Shown piece by piece: positions 50,597 through 60,159 of a stretch of 64,000 bases of DNA. A program made the position numbers and the translations under genes. The notes under the pieces are model-generated. The model was not told the DNA's origin and did no database searches. It was given only the letters and a program-made list of their open reading frames with translations. Every line of letters starts with the position of its first letter. The first letter of the stretch is position 1. Source of the DNA: Streptomyces sp. H27-H5 (GTDB lineage: Bacteria > Actinomycetota > Actinomycetes > Streptomycetales > Streptomycetaceae). The stretch lies in assembly GCF_026627505.1 (NCBI RefSeq), contig NZ_JAPNLK010000014.1:1-64000 (forward strand). The letters run 5' to 3'.

Positions 50597-52549
50597 TCAG
50601 CGCAGCGGGCGGTGGACGTTTTCGCGGGTGGACGGGCCGGGCGTGGCGTCGGCGATCCACGGGCCGTCGCCCGAGGGGTCGAGGATGCCCTCCTCCAGCC
50701 AGGTGTAGGTGCCGGACAGCACCCCGGCGACGACCTTGCCGTCCAGGTCGTCGGTGTTGGACCAGAGCCGGCCGAAGAGTTCCTCGACGCGGATCCGGGA
50801 CTGCCGGCAGAAGGCGTCGGCGAGTTGGTAGGCCTCGCGGCCGTGCTCGCCGCCGGCGCGCAGGTGCTCGGCGCGCACACAGGCCGCGCTCATCGCGAAG
50901 AGTTCGGCCCCGATGTCCACGATCCGCCCGAGGAAGCCCTGCTTCGTCTCCATCCGCCCCTGCCAACGGGACATGGCGTAGAACGTCGATCGGGCGAGTT
51001 TGCGGGAGGTCCGCTCGACGTAGCGCAGGTGGGTGGCGAGGTCGGGGTGGCCGTCGGGGTGGAACTCCCGGTAGGTGCCCGGCACCTGGCCGGCCCCGGT
51101 GGCCAGTCTGGGCAGCCAGCGGGCGTAGAACCCGGCGGCCCTGGCGCCGGCCTTGGCCTTGTCGCCGAGGGCCTTCTCGGGGTCGATGAGGTCGCCGGCC
51201 ACCGACAGGTGGGCGTCCACCGCCTCCCGCGCGATGAGCAGGTGCATGATCTCGGTCGAGCCCTCGAAGATCCGGTTGATGCGCAGGTCGCGGAGCATCT
51301 GTTCGGCGGGGACGGCCCGCTCGCCGCGGGCGGCCAGCGACTCGGCGGTCTCGAAGCCGCGTCCGCCGCGGATCTGGACCAGTTCGTCGGCCATCAGGCA
51401 GGCCATCTCGGAGCCGTAGAGCTTCGCGAGGGCGGCCTCGATGCGGATGTCGTTGCGGTCCTCGTCGGCCATCTGGGAGGCGAGGTCGACCACGGCCTCC
51501 AGTGCGAAGGTGGTGGCGGCGATGAAGGCGATCTTGGCGCCGACCGCCTCGTGCCGGGCCACCGGTCGGCCCCACTGCTCGCGCACGCCCGACCACTCCC
51601 GGGCGATCTTCAGACACCACTTGCCGGCGCCGACGCACATGGCGGGCAGCGAGAGGCGTCCGGTGTTCAGGGTGGTGAGCGCGATCTTCAGACCGGCGCC
51701 CTCGGCGCCGATCCGCTGGGCCGCGGGGACCCGCACCTGGTGGAAGCGGGTGACGCCGTTCTCCAGACCGCGCAGGCCCATGAAGGCGTTGCGGTGCTCG
51801 ACGGTGATGCCGGGCGAGTCCGCCTCGACGACGAAGGCGGTGATCCCGCCCCGGTGGTTCTCGCTCTTCGGCACCCGGGCCATGACGACGAGCAGGTCGG
51901 CGACCACCCCGTTGGTGGTCCAGAGCTTCACCCCGTCGAGGAGGTACGCGTCGCCGCTCTCGTCCGGTACCGCCGTGGTCGCCAGTCGCGCCGGGTCGGA
52001 GCCCACGTCGGGCTCGGTGAGCAGGAAGGCGCTGATGGCGGTGGTGGCGCAGCGGGGCAGGTAGGTGTCCTTCTGCTCCTGGGTGCCGAACATCTTGAGC
52101 GGCTGGGGGACGCCGATCGACTGGTGGGCGGAGAGCAGGGCCCCGATGGCGGGGCTGACCGAACCGACGAGGGCGAGTGCCTTGTTGTAGTACACCTGGG
52201 TGAGACCGAGGCCCCCGTACTTGGGGTCGATCTTCATGCCGAGTGCGCCGAGGTCCTTCAGTCCGCGCACGGTCTCGTCGGGGATCCTCGCCTCGCGTTC
52301 GATGCGGGCGCCGTCGATCCCGGTCTCGCAGAACTGCCGCAGCCGGGCCAGGAAGGCCTCACCGCGCCGGACGTCCTCGTCGGCGGGCAGCGGATGGGGG
52401 TGGATCAGGTCGAGCCGGAACCGCCCGAGGAAGAGTTCCTTCGCGAAGCTGGGCTTGCGCCAGTCCTGTTCCCGGGCCGCTTCCGCGACCTGCCGTGCCT
52501 CGCGCTCGGTCACCTTGGGCTGGGTGCCGCTGGGCTGTGTTGCGGACAT
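50597..52549 (-). CDS. acyl-CoA dehydrogenase, long type
   Basis: A 650-residue FAD enzyme of fatty-acid beta-oxidation. The core domain has LLTEPDVGSDPA, the ALTTLNTGRLSLPA helix and RINRIFEGSTEIM. A C-terminal extension of about 190 residues (from about 455) distinguishes it from the short 380-residue type. The start ATG 52549 follows from the family start MSATQPS. It runs alone; 50491-50596 behind it holds no gene. Confidence 0.9.
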   Translation of the reverse strand: MSATQPSGTQPKVTEREARQVAEAAREQDWRKPSFAKELFLGRFRLDLIHPHPLPADEDVRRGEAFLARLRQFCETGIDGARIEREARIPDETVRGLKDLGALGMKIDPKYGGLGLTQVYYNKALALVGSVSPAIGALLSAHQSIGVPQPLKMFGTQEQKDTYLPRCATTAISAFLLTEPDVGSDPARLATTAVPDESGDAYLLDGVKLWTTNGVVADLLVVMARVPKSENHRGGITAFVVEADSPGITVEHRNAFMGLRGLENGVTRFHQVRVPAAQRIGAEGAGLKIALTTLNTGRLSLPAMCVGAGKWCLKIAREWSGVREQWGRPVARHEAVGAKIAFIAATTFALEAVVDLASQMADEDRNDIRIEAALAKLYGSEMACLMADELVQIRGGRGFETAESLAARGERAVPAEQMLRDLRINRIFEGSTEIMHLLIAREAVDAHLSVAGDLIDPEKALGDKAKAGARAAGFYARWLPRLATGAGQVPGTYREFHPDGHPDLATHLRYVERTSRKLARSTFYAMSRWQGRMETKQGFLGRIVDIGAELFAMSAACVRAEHLRAGGEHGREAYQLADAFCRQSRIRVEELFGRLWSNTDDLDGKVVAGVLSGTYTWLEEGILDPSGDGPWIADATPGPSTRENVHRPLR

Positions 52550-52673
52550 GAGAGGGGACTCACCTCGCCGCCGAAGTCGGTTGACTTTCCGGATACCGGT
52601 CGGTGCTACCTGGTGAGTCGTACCCGTTTCGTGCGCCCTGAAAAGGGGCGTCCGGCCGGGTGGGCGAAAAGGA

Positions 52674-52710
52674 GACGGCCGGAGCCCCCGCACAGTGGGC
52701 TCCGGCCGTC
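52674..52710. terminator. terminator behind the aldehyde dehydrogenase gene
   Basis: A perfect 14-bp stem GACGGCCGGAGCCC (52674-52687) / GGGCTCCGGCCGTC (52697-52710) with a 9-base loop, downstream of the gene ending at 52734. Confidence 0.75.
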
Positions 52711-52733
52711 GGCTCGTGACCGTACGAGTCCGG

Positions 52734-54179
52734 TCAGATGTCCAGGCCGGTGAGGACCAGGACCCGCTCGTACGTGTAGTCGTCCATGGCGTAGCGGACG
52801 CCCTCGCGACCGACACCGGACTGCTTGACGCCGCCGTACGGCATCTGGTCGGCGCGGTAGGACGGCGCGTCGCCGACGATCACACCGCCGACCTCCAGCT
52901 CGCGGTGCGCGCGGAAGGCGACCTGGATGTCACGGGTGAAGACGCCGGTCTGCAGACCGAACTTCGAGTCGTTGACGGCGGCGAAGGCCTCGTCGACGCC
53001 GTCGACCTTCTGCAGCGTGAGGACCGGCCCGAAGACCTCCTCGACGGCGAGCGTGACACCGGCCGGCAGGTCCGCGACGACGGTGGGCTCGTACGAGGCG
53101 CCCTCGCGCTTGCCACCGGTGAGCAGCTTGGCGCCGGCGGAGACGGCCTCGTCCACCCAGGACTCGACGCGCTTGGCGGCGTCCTCGGAGACGAGGGGGC
53201 CGACGTCGGTGGCGGAGTCGGACGGGTCACCGGTGACCTGGGCGCGGACCTTGGCGACGACCTTCTCGACGAGGCGGTCGTACACGGAGGCGTCGGCGAT
53301 CACGCGCTGCACCGAGATGCAGGACTGGCCGGCCTGGTAGTTCGAGAAGGTCGCGATGCGGGTCGCGGCCCAGTCGATGTCGGCCTCGGAGGACCAGTCG
53401 GCGAGGACGACGGCCGCGGCGTTGCCGCCGAGCTCCAGGGTGCAGTGCTTGTGGGGCACCGACTGCTGGATGGCGTAGCCGACCGTGTCGGAGCCGGTGA
53501 AGGAGATGACCGGCAGGCGCTCGTCCTTGACCAGGGCGGGCATCTTGTCGTTCGCCACGGGCAGGACGGACCAGGAGCCGACCGGCAGGTCCGTCTCGGC
53601 GAGCAGCTCGCCGAGGATCAGGCCGGAGAGCGGGGTGGCCGGGGCCGGCTTCAGGATGATCGGCGCGCCGACGGCGATGGCGGGGGCCACCTTGTGGGCG
53701 CACAGGTTCAGCGGGAAGTTGAACGGCGCGATGCCGAGCACGGGACCCTTGACGAAGCGGCGGGTCAGCGCGAGCCGGCCGACGCCACCGGCGTCGGTGT
53801 CGAGGCGCTGGGCCTCTCCGCCGTTGAAGCGGCGGGCCTCTTCGGCGGCGAAACGGAACACGGACACCGCACGGCCGACCTCACCGCGGGCCCACTTGAT
53901 GGGCTTGCCGTTCTCGGCGGAGATCAGCTGGGCGATCTCCTCGGTGCGCTCGGCGAGCCGCTTGGACACGTGGTCCAGGGCGGCGGCCCGTACGTGGGCG
54001 GGGGTCGCGGAGAACTCCGCCGTCACGGCGTGCGCCGCGGCCACGGCCTCTTCGACCTGCGCGTCGGTCGGCACGCTGACGGAGCCGACCAGGCGACCGT
54101 CCCACGGGGAGTGGACGTCGAAGCTGTCCTCGCCGGTGGCCAGGCGGCCGGCGAGCCAGAAGGCGTGGGTGGAAGTCAT
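52734..54179 (-). CDS. NAD(P)-dependent aldehyde dehydrogenase (succinate-semialdehyde type)
   Basis: A 481-residue ALDH-superfamily enzyme. The catalytic Glu is in TLELGGNAA (about 248-256) and the Cys in YQAGQSC (about 286). The cofactor site is FTGSDTVG. The neighbouring gabT and PucR-type regulator suggest it oxidises succinate semialdehyde from GABA, but ALDH specificity cannot be read with certainty. The start is ATG 54179. Confidence 0.9.
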   Translation of the reverse strand: MTSTHAFWLAGRLATGEDSFDVHSPWDGRLVGSVSVPTDAQVEEAVAAAHAVTAEFSATPAHVRAAALDHVSKRLAERTEEIAQLISAENGKPIKWARGEVGRAVSVFRFAAEEARRFNGGEAQRLDTDAGGVGRLALTRRFVKGPVLGIAPFNFPLNLCAHKVAPAIAVGAPIILKPAPATPLSGLILGELLAETDLPVGSWSVLPVANDKMPALVKDERLPVISFTGSDTVGYAIQQSVPHKHCTLELGGNAAAVVLADWSSEADIDWAATRIATFSNYQAGQSCISVQRVIADASVYDRLVEKVVAKVRAQVTGDPSDSATDVGPLVSEDAAKRVESWVDEAVSAGAKLLTGGKREGASYEPTVVADLPAGVTLAVEEVFGPVLTLQKVDGVDEAFAAVNDSKFGLQTGVFTRDIQVAFRAHRELEVGGVIVGDAPSYRADQMPYGGVKQSGVGREGVRYAMDDYTYERVLVLTGLDI

Positions 54180-54206
54180 GCGAATCCCGGCCCTTCGGAG
54201 TTGTGC

Positions 54207-54227
54207 GGTGGGGTCCTTGTCCCCACC
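54207..54227. promoter_or_regulatory. inverted repeat in the aldehyde dehydrogenase leader
   Basis: GGTGGGG (54207-54213) and CCCCACC (54221-54227) flank TCCTTGT, about 30-50 bases ahead of the start at 54179. On the minus strand the centre reads GGACAAGGAC, close to GGACAAAGAC ahead of gabT. It may be an operator or a leader hairpin. Confidence 0.45.
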
Positions 54228-54350
54228 ACCGTAGGACTCCGCGGAGGATTCGTTGTTTATCCGGCATGGAGTACACGCGACCCGGCCCGCGCCGCTTTGT
54301 CAGTGTCGGGGCCGCTCCGTGCGGGGCGGGCGCCACTGTGACGAGAGGGC

Positions 54351-55931
54351 CTAGGAGACGGTCGAGGCGGCCTTGAGGGCGAGCCAGAGTTCCATCCGGA
54401 CGTCCGGGTCGTCCAGCGAGCGGCCCAGGATCTCCTCCACGCGCTTCATCCGGTACCGCAGCGTGTGCCGGTGCACGCCCAGGTCCACCGCCGCCGCGTC
54501 CCACTGGCCGTGCCGGGAGAGCCAGGCCTGCAACGAGGCCACCAGGTCGCCGCGCCCCTTCTCGTCGTGTTCCCGCAGGGCCCGCAGCGTGCCGTCCGCG
54601 AAGGCCCGTACCGCGTCGTCGGCCAGCAGCGGCAGGACCGACCCCGCCGCCAGGTCCTCGTGCTCCACCATCGCCCGGCCGCGCCGCCGGGCCACGGCGA
54701 GTGCCTGGTCCGCCTGCTTGAAGGCCGCCGCCACGCCGGCGGGCCCGGCCGCGCCCGACAGCCCGATCACCAGTTCGTCGGGCTCCGGCCCGGTCGTGTC
54801 CCGGCCGCGCCGCGCCTCCAGCAGTTCCGCGTGCTCCGCGCAGGCCCGTGCCGCGGAACCCGCCTCGGCCGCCAGGACCACCAGCCGCCCGTCCTCGGGC
54901 ACGACCAGCAGCGCCTCGCCGGTACGGGCGGCCGCCGACTCCACCGCGTCGGCCAACTGGGCGAGACCCTCCGGTTGGGCCGTCCCCGTCAGGGCCGGCT
55001 CGGCGACGACGATCCGGAACGGGGACTCCAGGAGCGCCCCGTACAGGTCCCCGGCGACGGCCAGCGCGTGCTCCGCCTCGCCGACCATCAGCATCCGCAG
55101 CACGGCGGCCCCCAGCCGGGACTCCGCGTCGTGCAGGGACCGGGACCGCTCGGTGGTGAGCGTCAACAGGGCCACCGCCGAGTGCACGGCGTACCGCTCC
55201 GCCGTGCCCAGCGGGGCGCCGGTGCCCACCGCGAGCGCGCCCCGCGCCCGTCGCCCCGTGCCCAGCGACTGGAGTTCGACGCGGTCGTCGGAGCCGCCCA
55301 CGACCGCGCTCGCGGGCGCCGGCCGTTCCCGCAGCCGTTCCACGTCCGGGGTCAGTCGGGCCGCCCGGCGGGCCGCCCAGTCGGGAGCCGCCGCGACCAC
55401 CGCGCCCGAGGTGTCGTACAGCGCGGCCCAGCCGTGGACGTGCGCCGCCAGCTTCGTCAGGAGTTCGGTGGGGCCGTCGGCCGACAGGGCGGCGCGGGTC
55501 AGTTCCCGCTGCGCCTCGAAACCGGCCGTCACGGCCCGGTACTGGTCGGCCGCGAGGGCCGCGGAGACCGCCTTGCTGATGGCGAGGAACGGGGTGCGGC
55601 GCGGCACCTCCAGCAGGGGCAGGTCCTCCGCCGCGGCCGCCTCGACCAGTGCCTGGGGGATCGCCTCGTAGTTGACGCCGATCGCGAAGCCGATGCCGAC
55701 GACCCCGGACGCCGCGAGCCGGCGTACGTACCGCCGCATCTCCTCGGGATCCTCGGCGTCCAGTTTCATCGCGGTGATCAGCAGCAGTTCGCCGCCCTCC
55801 ATGTAGGGGACGGGGTCGGCGAGCTCGCTGACGTGGGCCCAGCGCACGGGCGTGTCGAGGCGGCCCTCCCCCGCCCGGACGCTGAGTTTGAGCGCCGAGT
55901 GCTGGACGAGCGAGGCGAGGGTGAGCGGCAT
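54351..55931 (-). CDS. PucR family transcriptional regulator
   Basis: A 526-residue regulator. It has the PucR N-terminal domain (LASLVQHSALKLSVRAGEG ... VRWAHVSELADPVPYMEGGELLLITAM), a central GGDEF-like region and the C-terminal HTH_30 domain (VASLQAWLSRHGQWDAAAVDLGVHRHTLRYRMKRVEEILG). Such regulators control purine, amino acid or GABA use. It lies between gabD-like and gabT genes, so it likely controls them. The start is ATG 55931. Confidence 0.9.
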   Translation of the reverse strand: MPLTLASLVQHSALKLSVRAGEGRLDTPVRWAHVSELADPVPYMEGGELLLITAMKLDAEDPEEMRRYVRRLAASGVVGIGFAIGVNYEAIPQALVEAAAAEDLPLLEVPRRTPFLAISKAVSAALAADQYRAVTAGFEAQRELTRAALSADGPTELLTKLAAHVHGWAALYDTSGAVVAAAPDWAARRAARLTPDVERLRERPAPASAVVGGSDDRVELQSLGTGRRARGALAVGTGAPLGTAERYAVHSAVALLTLTTERSRSLHDAESRLGAAVLRMLMVGEAEHALAVAGDLYGALLESPFRIVVAEPALTGTAQPEGLAQLADAVESAAARTGEALLVVPEDGRLVVLAAEAGSAARACAEHAELLEARRGRDTTGPEPDELVIGLSGAAGPAGVAAAFKQADQALAVARRRGRAMVEHEDLAAGSVLPLLADDAVRAFADGTLRALREHDEKGRGDLVASLQAWLSRHGQWDAAAVDLGVHRHTLRYRMKRVEEILGRSLDDPDVRMELWLALKAASTVS

Positions 55932-56101
55932 CGGGTACCAGCGGCCTTAGACGGAGGAGTGGGACGGCGAGGAGGCAGGAACACGGAGCGGGGGATGTGG
56001 CGCCGTGCCGAGCGGGGAGCATGTCACCGAGTGGAGCGAGGGGTATTTCGCCGTGCCGTATGAACGACTCCCCTCGATTCTGCCACCTCGTACGGGTCCG
56101 C

Positions 56102-58450
56102 TCAGCTCGATCCCGTCAGCCTGACCAGCAGGGGCGCGGCCCGCTCCCCCCGGACCGAGGTCAGCGAGAGCACCGCGTGGTCCGGCGGCACCGCGTGGGC
56201 CAGGTCGGACGCCGACCAGCGCTCGCGCTCCACCTGCCGCACGGTCACCGCGTCCGTGGTCACGGCCTTGCCCGTGACGAGCTTCCGGAACGCGTGGATG
56301 GCCCGGGTCAGCGGCTGGTCCGCGAACACCGTCCGGTGGGTGACGTCCCGCGTCTCCACCCACTCCGTGCCCCAGGCCTCGGCGAACCGCTTCCCGTCCC
56401 AGGTGGTGACCCCGGAGAAGGCCATCCGACAGCCCACCGCGCCCAGCAGCGGGGTCCGCAACCCGTCCGGGACGTCGTCGAGGGTGCGCAACGTCAACAG
56501 CACCCCCGCGTTCGCCGACCTCAGCCGTTGCACGCCGCGCACGGTCTCCGGGGTCAGGGTGTGCGAGGCGTCGTCGAAGGCCAGGAACGCGAAGAGCGAG
56601 CGGTCCGCACGCGCCCCGACGGAGGCGTTGAACTGGGCGAGCAGCAGCCGGGCCAGCATCCGCGACGCGCCGGCGTGCCCCCGCTCGGGCAGGTCCACCC
56701 GGACCCGGATCGGGTGCTCCAGCGCCCGCACGGAGAACGGCCGGCTCTGCCCGGAGGTGTCGAAGAACCCGTGGAAGGCGGGCCGGTCCAGCAGGGCCAG
56801 CCGGTCGGCGAGCGCCGGAGCGGGATCGCCCGGAGCGCCGCGCTGCCGGCTGCGGGCGTCGAGCTCGCGCAGCATCGCGGGCTGCCCGGCGGCCTCCAGC
56901 TCCCGGCGCAGCGCGTCCGGGGCGTCGCCGACCGGGTCGAGGAGGTCGCGCAGCTCCGGCACGGAGGGGAAGCGCCCGCGAGCCGCGTGGAACGGCCCCA
57001 GCACCTGGGCGAGGGCCGTCGCGGCGCGGCGCACGTCCGCCCCGGGCACGTCCCCGACGAAGGCCTCGGCGAGCAGGCCGGCGGCCTCGTCGGGATCGCC
57101 GGCGCCGCCGTACAGGTCGAGGTCGTGAACGGACTCCGGATCACCGATCCGGACCACGATGTCGTAGGCCGAGTCCGGACCGAGCCGGGCCCCCGCCGAA
57201 CCCACCGCGATGACGGCCGCCTGCCCGGCCAGCGCCTGGAGCGCCAGCGCCTCCACGACCGGGCGGACCAGATGACGGGTCTTGCCGGAGCCGGAGGGCC
57301 CGACGGCCACCAGCGAGGTGCCGAGCACCTCGGGATCGAGGGCGAACGCGGTCCCGCGCCGGGCCCAGGGGTTGCGCTCCCCGTCCTCCACCGTGCCGAG
57401 CAGCACCTGCCGGGTCAGCAGATCGTGCCGCGCGGCCCGCCCGGGCAGGTCCCGCGCCCCGGAGGGATGCACACAGGCCCCGGCGCCGTTGTCCCGAACG
57501 GCGTCGGCGAAGGCGCGCGCCCGCGACGGGTCGACGCGCACGGACTCCCAGGCGCGGCGGATCCGGGCGTAGTCCACGTCGTTCATCCGCCCGGCCCCGA
57601 TCTCCCCACCCAACCGATCGGCCACCTCCCCGAGCCCGGCCCCGCGGATCTCGTTGAAGGCGACGGGGTCGTCGGGGGACACCACCGTCGGAAGCTCTTG
57701 CCCCGCGTCTGATCGGTCGACTGTCGTCGGCCTACGGGCCAGGCGCACGAAGAACACGATCACCGGCACACAGACGACCACGTAGACAAGGTAGGAGGCG
57801 ACGGTTTTCATGTCCGGACTCATGCTGCCCGGGATCAAGTGGCCGAACAGGTCCAAGACCGTCAGTGTGTTGGTCCAGATCAGCGCGATCACGAACAACG
57901 CCCCGAGGCCTGCCCCCAGCATCCGGGCCGGGAAGCCCCGCGCTGCTACGAGCCGGTCGAAGGCCGGCCCCCAGGATCCCAGCCGACTGAACCACACGAC
58001 GAGGGCGACGGTCAGCAGCAGCATGTACGCCTGCAGGGCGGCCTCGCCCCGGCCGTCGACTGGGTTGCCGCCCAGCTCCCACCAGTCGCGAGGCGTGAAG
58101 AGCTTCACCGGCACCGTGACATAGGGGATGTACCCGTTGCTCACAAGGGACCAGAGCAGCACACAGGCGAGGAAGGAGATGACGGCGCCGCTCAGCAGCG
58201 ACCGGTCCGAGGCGGGTTCGGCCTCCGCCCCTTCCCGCGGCCGGAATCCGAAGCGCCAGACGCCCGGATCGGCCTTCGGGCGCGGGGTGCGCGCCCAATC
58301 GGCCAGCGGGGCTCCGGCCGCGCCCTGTCCGGCGCCCGCCCCCGCCCCCGGCGCGTGGGTCGGCTTCGCGGGAACCGCCGGCGGGCCCGCCGGTCTCGGC
58401 ACGTGGTCCGCGCGGACGGACTGTCCCTCGTACGCACCGTCGGTGTTCAT
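56102..58450 (-). CDS. VirD4/TraD-like membrane ATPase
   Basis: A 782-residue protein with a Pro/Ala-rich N-terminus, four hydrophobic segments (about 85-108, 140-158, 172-192, 215-238) and a P-loop domain with GPSGSGKT (about 380-387) and a Walker B-like FLAFDDAS (about 620-627). This layout resembles type IV coupling proteins that feed DNA or protein into secretion channels. No relaxase or other conjugation gene is nearby, so its substrate is unknown. It diverges from gabT across 241 bp. Confidence 0.83.
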   Translation of the reverse strand: MNTDGAYEGQSVRADHVPRPAGPPAVPAKPTHAPGAGAGAGQGAAGAPLADWARTPRPKADPGVWRFGFRPREGAEAEPASDRSLLSGAVISFLACVLLWSLVSNGYIPYVTVPVKLFTPRDWWELGGNPVDGRGEAALQAYMLLLTVALVVWFSRLGSWGPAFDRLVAARGFPARMLGAGLGALFVIALIWTNTLTVLDLFGHLIPGSMSPDMKTVASYLVYVVVCVPVIVFFVRLARRPTTVDRSDAGQELPTVVSPDDPVAFNEIRGAGLGEVADRLGGEIGAGRMNDVDYARIRRAWESVRVDPSRARAFADAVRDNGAGACVHPSGARDLPGRAARHDLLTRQVLLGTVEDGERNPWARRGTAFALDPEVLGTSLVAVGPSGSGKTRHLVRPVVEALALQALAGQAAVIAVGSAGARLGPDSAYDIVVRIGDPESVHDLDLYGGAGDPDEAAGLLAEAFVGDVPGADVRRAATALAQVLGPFHAARGRFPSVPELRDLLDPVGDAPDALRRELEAAGQPAMLRELDARSRQRGAPGDPAPALADRLALLDRPAFHGFFDTSGQSRPFSVRALEHPIRVRVDLPERGHAGASRMLARLLLAQFNASVGARADRSLFAFLAFDDASHTLTPETVRGVQRLRSANAGVLLTLRTLDDVPDGLRTPLLGAVGCRMAFSGVTTWDGKRFAEAWGTEWVETRDVTHRTVFADQPLTRAIHAFRKLVTGKAVTTDAVTVRQVERERWSASDLAHAVPPDHAVLSLTSVRGERAAPLLVRLTGSS

Positions 58451-58646
58451 GAACCCCTTGCCCCCTGCCCGTTCACTGCGCTGCGCTGCGCGCTCAATCT
58501 AGTGGCCGCGGGCGCCCCGGGACCCGTACCCCGCCATGATCCACACGACACGCGCCGCGGCCCTCCTATGGCCGTCCCGGACAAGGACACGCGCGCATCA
58601 CTCCCTAACGGAGCATGCAGGACCACCGTCCCCGGGCCTAGCCTGC

Positions 58647-58670
58647 GGACAAAGACACAAGTGCGTCCGA
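58647..58670 (+). promoter_or_regulatory. imperfect inverted repeat ahead of gabT
   Basis: CGGAC (58646-58650) and GTCCG (58664-58668) flank AAAGACACAAGTGC, with TAGCCT (58639-58644) as a possible -10 box just upstream. The motif GGACAAAGAC lies 36-45 bases ahead of the gabT start. Confidence 0.4.
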
Positions 58671-58691
58671 AAACACCCCCAGGAGCCCTCT

Positions 58692-60026
58692 ATGACCGCT
58701 GTCCCGCAGGAGCGCCGCATCGTCACCGCGATCCCCGGCCCCAAGTCGCAGGAGCTGCAGGCCCGCCGCCTCGCGACGGTGGCCGGTGGCGTGGGCTCCG
58801 TGCTCCCCGTCTTCACGGCCCGCGCGGGCGGCGGCATCATCGAGGACATCGACGGCAACCGGATGATCGACTTCGGTTCCGGCATCGCCGTGACCTCGGT
58901 GGGCGCCTCCGCCGAGGCGGTCGTGCGCCGCGCCTCCGCGCAGCTCGCCGACTTCACCCACACCTGTTTCATGGTCACGCCGTACGAGGGTTACGTCGAG
59001 GTCTGCGAGGCCCTGGCCGAGCTGACCCCGGGCGACCACGCCAAGAAGTCCGCGCTGTTCAACTCCGGTGCCGAGGCCGTCGAGAACGCGGTCAAGATCG
59101 CCCGTTCGTACACCAAGCGTCAGGCCGTCGTCGTCTTCGACCACGGCTACCACGGCCGTACGAACCTGACGATGGCGCTGACCTCGAAGAACATGCCGTA
59201 CAAGCAGGGCTTCGGTCCGTTCGCCCCCGAGGTCTACCGCGTCCCGGTCGCCTACGGCTACCGCTGGCCCACCGGTGCCGAGAACTGTGGCCCCGAGGCC
59301 GCCGCGCAGGCGATCGACCAGATCAGCAAGCAGATCGGCGCCGACAACGTCGCCGCGATCATCATCGAGCCGGTCCTCGGCGAGGGCGGCTTCATCGAGC
59401 CGGCCAAGGGCTTCCTCCCGGCGCTGGTGAAGTTCGCCAACGACAACGGCATCGTGTTCGTCGCGGACGAGATCCAGTCGGGCTTCTGCCGTACCGGCCA
59501 GTGGTTCGCGTGTGAGGACGAGGGCATCGTCCCGGACCTGATCACCACCGCCAAGGGCATCGCGGGCGGTCTGCCGCTCGCCGCCGTGACGGGCCGCGCC
59601 GAGATGATGGACTCCGTGCACGGCGGTGGCCTGGGTGGCACCTACGGCGGCAACCCGGTGGCGTGCGCCGGTGCGCTCGGTTCGATCGAGACCATGAAGG
59701 AACTCGACCTCAACGCCGCGGCGAAGAAGATCGAGTCCGTCATGAAGACCCGCCTGACGGCCATGCAGGAGAAGTACGACATCATCGGCGACATCCGCGG
59801 CCGCGGCGCCATGATCGCGATCGAGCTCGTCAAGGACCCGGTCTCCAAGACCCCGTTCCCGGAGGCGGCCGGCGCGCTCGCCAAGGCCTGCCACGCGGAG
59901 GGCGTGCTCGTCCTCACCTGTGGCACCTACGGCAACGTGCTTCGTTTCCTCCCCCCGATTGTCATCGGTGAGGACCTGCTGAACGAGGGCCTGGACGTCA
60001 TCGAGGCCGCATTCGCGGGCATCTGA
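58692..60026 (+). CDS. gabT: 4-aminobutyrate aminotransferase
   Basis: A PLP enzyme that converts GABA and 2-oxoglutarate to succinate semialdehyde and glutamate. The 444-residue class III aminotransferase shows FNSGAEAVENAVKIAR, the DHGYHGRTNLTMALT segment, VADEIQSGFCRTG and the PLP Lys in TTAKGIAGG (about residue 287). The ATG at 58692 has AGGAG 7 bases upstream. Confidence 0.94.
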   Translation: MTAVPQERRIVTAIPGPKSQELQARRLATVAGGVGSVLPVFTARAGGGIIEDIDGNRMIDFGSGIAVTSVGASAEAVVRRASAQLADFTHTCFMVTPYEGYVEVCEALAELTPGDHAKKSALFNSGAEAVENAVKIARSYTKRQAVVVFDHGYHGRTNLTMALTSKNMPYKQGFGPFAPEVYRVPVAYGYRWPTGAENCGPEAAAQAIDQISKQIGADNVAAIIIEPVLGEGGFIEPAKGFLPALVKFANDNGIVFVADEIQSGFCRTGQWFACEDEGIVPDLITTAKGIAGGLPLAAVTGRAEMMDSVHGGGLGGTYGGNPVACAGALGSIETMKELDLNAAAKKIESVMKTRLTAMQEKYDIIGDIRGRGAMIAIELVKDPVSKTPFPEAAGALAKACHAEGVLVLTCGTYGNVLRFLPPIVIGEDLLNEGLDVIEAAFAGI

Positions 60027-60092
60027 GCGATTACCCGAACACAGTGACCCACCCCTACCGGCGGTAACGGTCGGACACTGTGAAGAACGTGT

Positions 60093-60134
60093 GGGGGGCC
60101 GATGGCGGGAGCGCGATCCCGCTGCCGGCCCCCT
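60093..60134. terminator. hairpin behind gabT
   Basis: Arms GGGGGCC and GGCCCCC with an inner GCGGGA/TCCCGC stem between 60093 and 60134, about 65 bases behind the gabT stop. Confidence 0.6.
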
Positions 60135-60159
60135 TCGGGTTGGCGTACGGTTTCTGCAG

